Assembly (NCBI GenBank): GCA_015680685.1
Contig: MNCI01026483.1
Coordinates: 2,804 to 36,646 of the forward strand
Length of the DNA: 33,843 nt
From: Gnetum montanum
Taxonomy: Eukaryota > Streptophyta > Gnetopsida > Gnetales > Gnetaceae
Direction: 5' to 3'
Below are positions 31,980 to 33,843 of this stretch, in pieces. The stretch's first letter is position 1. Each line of letters begins with the position of its first letter. The notes beneath the pieces are model-generated. The model was not told the origin of the DNA, ran no database searches, and saw only the letters and a list, made by a program, of their open reading frames with translations. A program made the translations under genes and the position numbers.

Positions 31980-32550
31980 TTTGGTGATCCTAATAGTGGC
32001 CATTTGGTACACCTAGAAATTGTCACTTTGTAACCTAGTAGTGTTAGAACAAGTTTAGGATGTGTATGGTAAGTGGGCCTATATACCTATGTTAGGATAG
32101 TTACCCTTGGAACTATTAGATAGCTAGAGTAGTTAATTATCAAAAATTTATCTTTTCATCAACACTTAGGCTAAAAACATATAAATATATAAATATAAGT
32201 AAATATAATATGCCTTAACTCACACTTAACCATACAGAAGAGCCTACACAAGTGAGAGTTGAGAAGATAATGATCATGCATTTTCTTAAGTCAAAATCTT
32301 TACCTATAGGCACACTTAGGAGATAAGTCCACAAAATTCAATTGGATCGCTAGTGCACACTTGTGATTTGTATGGTTGGGCATAGGGACTACTTGCTACT
32401 CATCCTTGGTGCAATTTTTGGGGATTTAGTTTAGCTAAGTGCACTAAGTAGGAAAAGATAGTGAAATCATACAAAGATGTTGTAGGGATCATTCAACGAT
32501 AAATCATTAAGGACATAAGAGTAAGCATACTATTTTTAGTAAAAACTAAC
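31980..32550 (+). mobile_element. Primer-binding site and untranslated leader of the Gypsy-like element
   Basis: Starts with the primer-binding-site-like string and runs to the first gag-like ATG at 32551. There is no ORF. It contains an AT-rich patch with repeated atataaatat near 32180-32200. Confidence 0.45.
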
Positions 32551-32940
32551 ATGGCTTCTTCTTGTAGGGATGAGTCTCCATCATTTATAGGTGAAACCAA
32601 TCAAAGACAGGAGGTCCAAAAAATGCCCCAACAACTTTGTGTTATTTACATCCATTTGGATCCTTACACTTAAGGATTTTCTCCTCATCACTATGTGTTA
32701 TGACAAGAACCTCAATAGAGAGTCTTTGGTTATGTCACTTGCCTCTAAGTCAAGGGTTTTGACTAGGTTTTCAAGCCATTATAGATGTTTCTCTATTGAG
32801 GCTACGTGGTCAACAAGATTCTCTGGCCTAAGATCTAGGCAATCAAAGTTGATACATCATTCAACATCATTGTGAGGTCCATGTAGACACAAAGGTAAAT
32901 TGATTTGCTCCCAGGTACTCATACTTTGATCTCGCATGTC
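32551..32940 (+). pseudogene. Broken gag-like start of the Gypsy-like element
   Basis: An ATG at 32551 opens a 40-codon frame (MASSCRDESPSFIGETNQRQ...) that stops with TAA at 32671. Coding-like sequence then continues in other frames, for example the plus-strand frame 32591-32875 (RVLTRFSSHYRCFSIEATW...). Position behind an LTR leader suggests gag; no zinc knuckle or capsid motif is readable, so the assignment rests on context. It is clearly non-functional. Confidence 0.4.
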
Positions 32941-33160
32941 AACCAAAAGCATATTAAGTGGCACTTGGGTAAAAGTAAATAAACAATGCTAAAATGCTAT
33001 AAAATTATGCAAACACATGTTATTCTAATGCAAACAAGTTCATCTAAGGCTATAAATAGGATGAGGACAACAAATCATAATAGCGGCCAAATAAAGGTCA
33101 AGTAAGGGGAAGTATGAGAAATAAGGCTACAAATGGTCAACAAAGGTTATGATTTTGCTT

Positions 33161-33247
33161 GTTTAAGGCCATAGTGGGCCATGATGCCAGTTTAAGGCCA
33201 TAATGGGCCATGATGCTAGTTTAAGGCCATAGTGGGCCATGGTCACA
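33161..33247. repeat. Three tandem copies of a 29-bp unit
   Basis: The unit gtttaaggccatagtgggcc plus nine bases repeats at 33161-33189, 33190-33218 and 33219-33247, with one to a few changes per copy; the last drifts at its end. Each unit contains ggccat...gggccat, an internal near-repeat. It is non-coding. Confidence 0.9.
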
Positions 33248-33843
33248 TGGTGTCAAATGGTGGTTAGGGAAGGTCAAACTCCAGTATTTGATATTAATAA
33301 AAGGGTAAGAAAAGACAAATAAAGCTCTAATAATTAAAATAAAGAGAATATAAGGCTATGTATAGGTCACAATAGGGTCAACAAGGTTGACAATATGACA
33401 CCAAGCTAAAACAAGTCAAAGCATCATGTAATAAGGCAAAAATCAAGTAAAACAGGCTACATATAGTGAAAATTGGTCAATATAAACCAAAAGGGTTAGA
33501 TTTTTCTAGTTTTAGGCCTTAGTGAGTGATGAGTGGTGAGGTACCCCTATACTCAACCATACGAATACAAGCGTTACATGTGCGATCCGGTCGAACTTCG
33601 CAGATAGACTAGTTATGGCATGTAGACAGTTAGCCTTAGGTTGCAGTTCGCTATGTTCCCACCTAGACTAGTATTATCTTTATCATGTATGGTTTAGTCT
33701 AGAGTGAGGTGTATGATGTGGTTTCTAATCTAACGCTACTCCTAAAGGTAATGGAAAGTAATATTCACTAATCTAGGAGATAGAGGGTGAGAGAGTCTAA
33801 ACTAGCCTAAGTGTGATAAGCATCCGTTCCTTGATTATCTGTA
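33248..33843. other. No gene recognised
   Basis: Non-coding to the window edge. It has dispersed copies of short words such as aaggtcaa and aggctac that also occur at 33040-33160, so it is probably still inside the Gypsy-like element's degenerate internal region. Confidence 0.35.

Noticed and set aside
33161-33247. CRISPR-like array
   Set aside because: The 29-bp units are directly adjacent with no spacers, in plant DNA; this is an ordinary tandem repeat.

Overview
This window looks like nuclear DNA from a seed plant with a large, repeat-filled genome, probably a gymnosperm. It is AT-rich by eye. It holds one intact gene of a plant-type RING family, many layers of decayed retrotransposons (Copia, Gypsy-like, an L1-type LINE and tRNA-derived SINEs), and long intergenic or intronic stretches. 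Nothing is bacterial or viral: there are no operons, Shine-Dalgarno sites, CRISPR arrays or phage genes. The species cannot be fixed from the sequence.

Layout. 1-3.7 kb: a plus-strand 3' LTR (1146-1671) butts directly against a minus-strand Copia gag-protease remnant (1672-3060). 3.9-6.15 kb: the only convincing protein gene, a 262-aa RING-type E3 ligase with C-terminal membrane segments, on the minus strand. Two copies of one SINE family flank it in opposite orientations; one has a perfect 20-bp target-site duplication. 7.5-8.1 kb: a probable solo LTR. 9.95-19.4 kb: the most structured part. Two related Copia RT-RNase H fragments lie head to head (minus arm 17.73-9.95 kb, plus arm 17.99-19.40 kb). 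The minus arm is split by an essentially full-length 6.3-kb L1-type LINE (11198-17472, minus strand) bounded by a perfect 15-bp target-site duplication. 19.45-20.6 kb: a 142-bp LTR with a tRNA-Met-type primer-binding site, and a SINE remnant. 20.6-25.5 kb: mostly single-copy-looking sequence with few transposon hallmarks, ending at a possible minus-strand promoter and untranslated first exon near 25.2 kb. 26-31 kb: three SINE copies of a second family (one with a 15-bp target-site duplication), a dense cluster of GACATCT/AGATGTC motifs, and long AT-rich stretches. 31-33.8 kb: the leader of a Gypsy-like element with an LTR end, primer-binding-site-like sequence and a broken gag-like start, followed by short tandem repeats.

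How it fits together. The RING gene is the only likely host function: a membrane-anchored ubiquitin ligase. A plausible but unproven reading is that its leader begins near 25.2 kb and that the retrotransposon pile between 5.5 and 25 kb is a very long 5'-leader intron. The order of events in the central pile can be read from the sequence: the Copia fragments came first, then the LINE inserted into one of them, then everything decayed. No novel host defence or metabolic system was found. The strongest observations are the datable LINE-in-Copia nesting, the Copia inverted repeat, a coiled-coil reading frame in the LINE 3' region, two SINE families, and the motif cluster near 27.6 kb.
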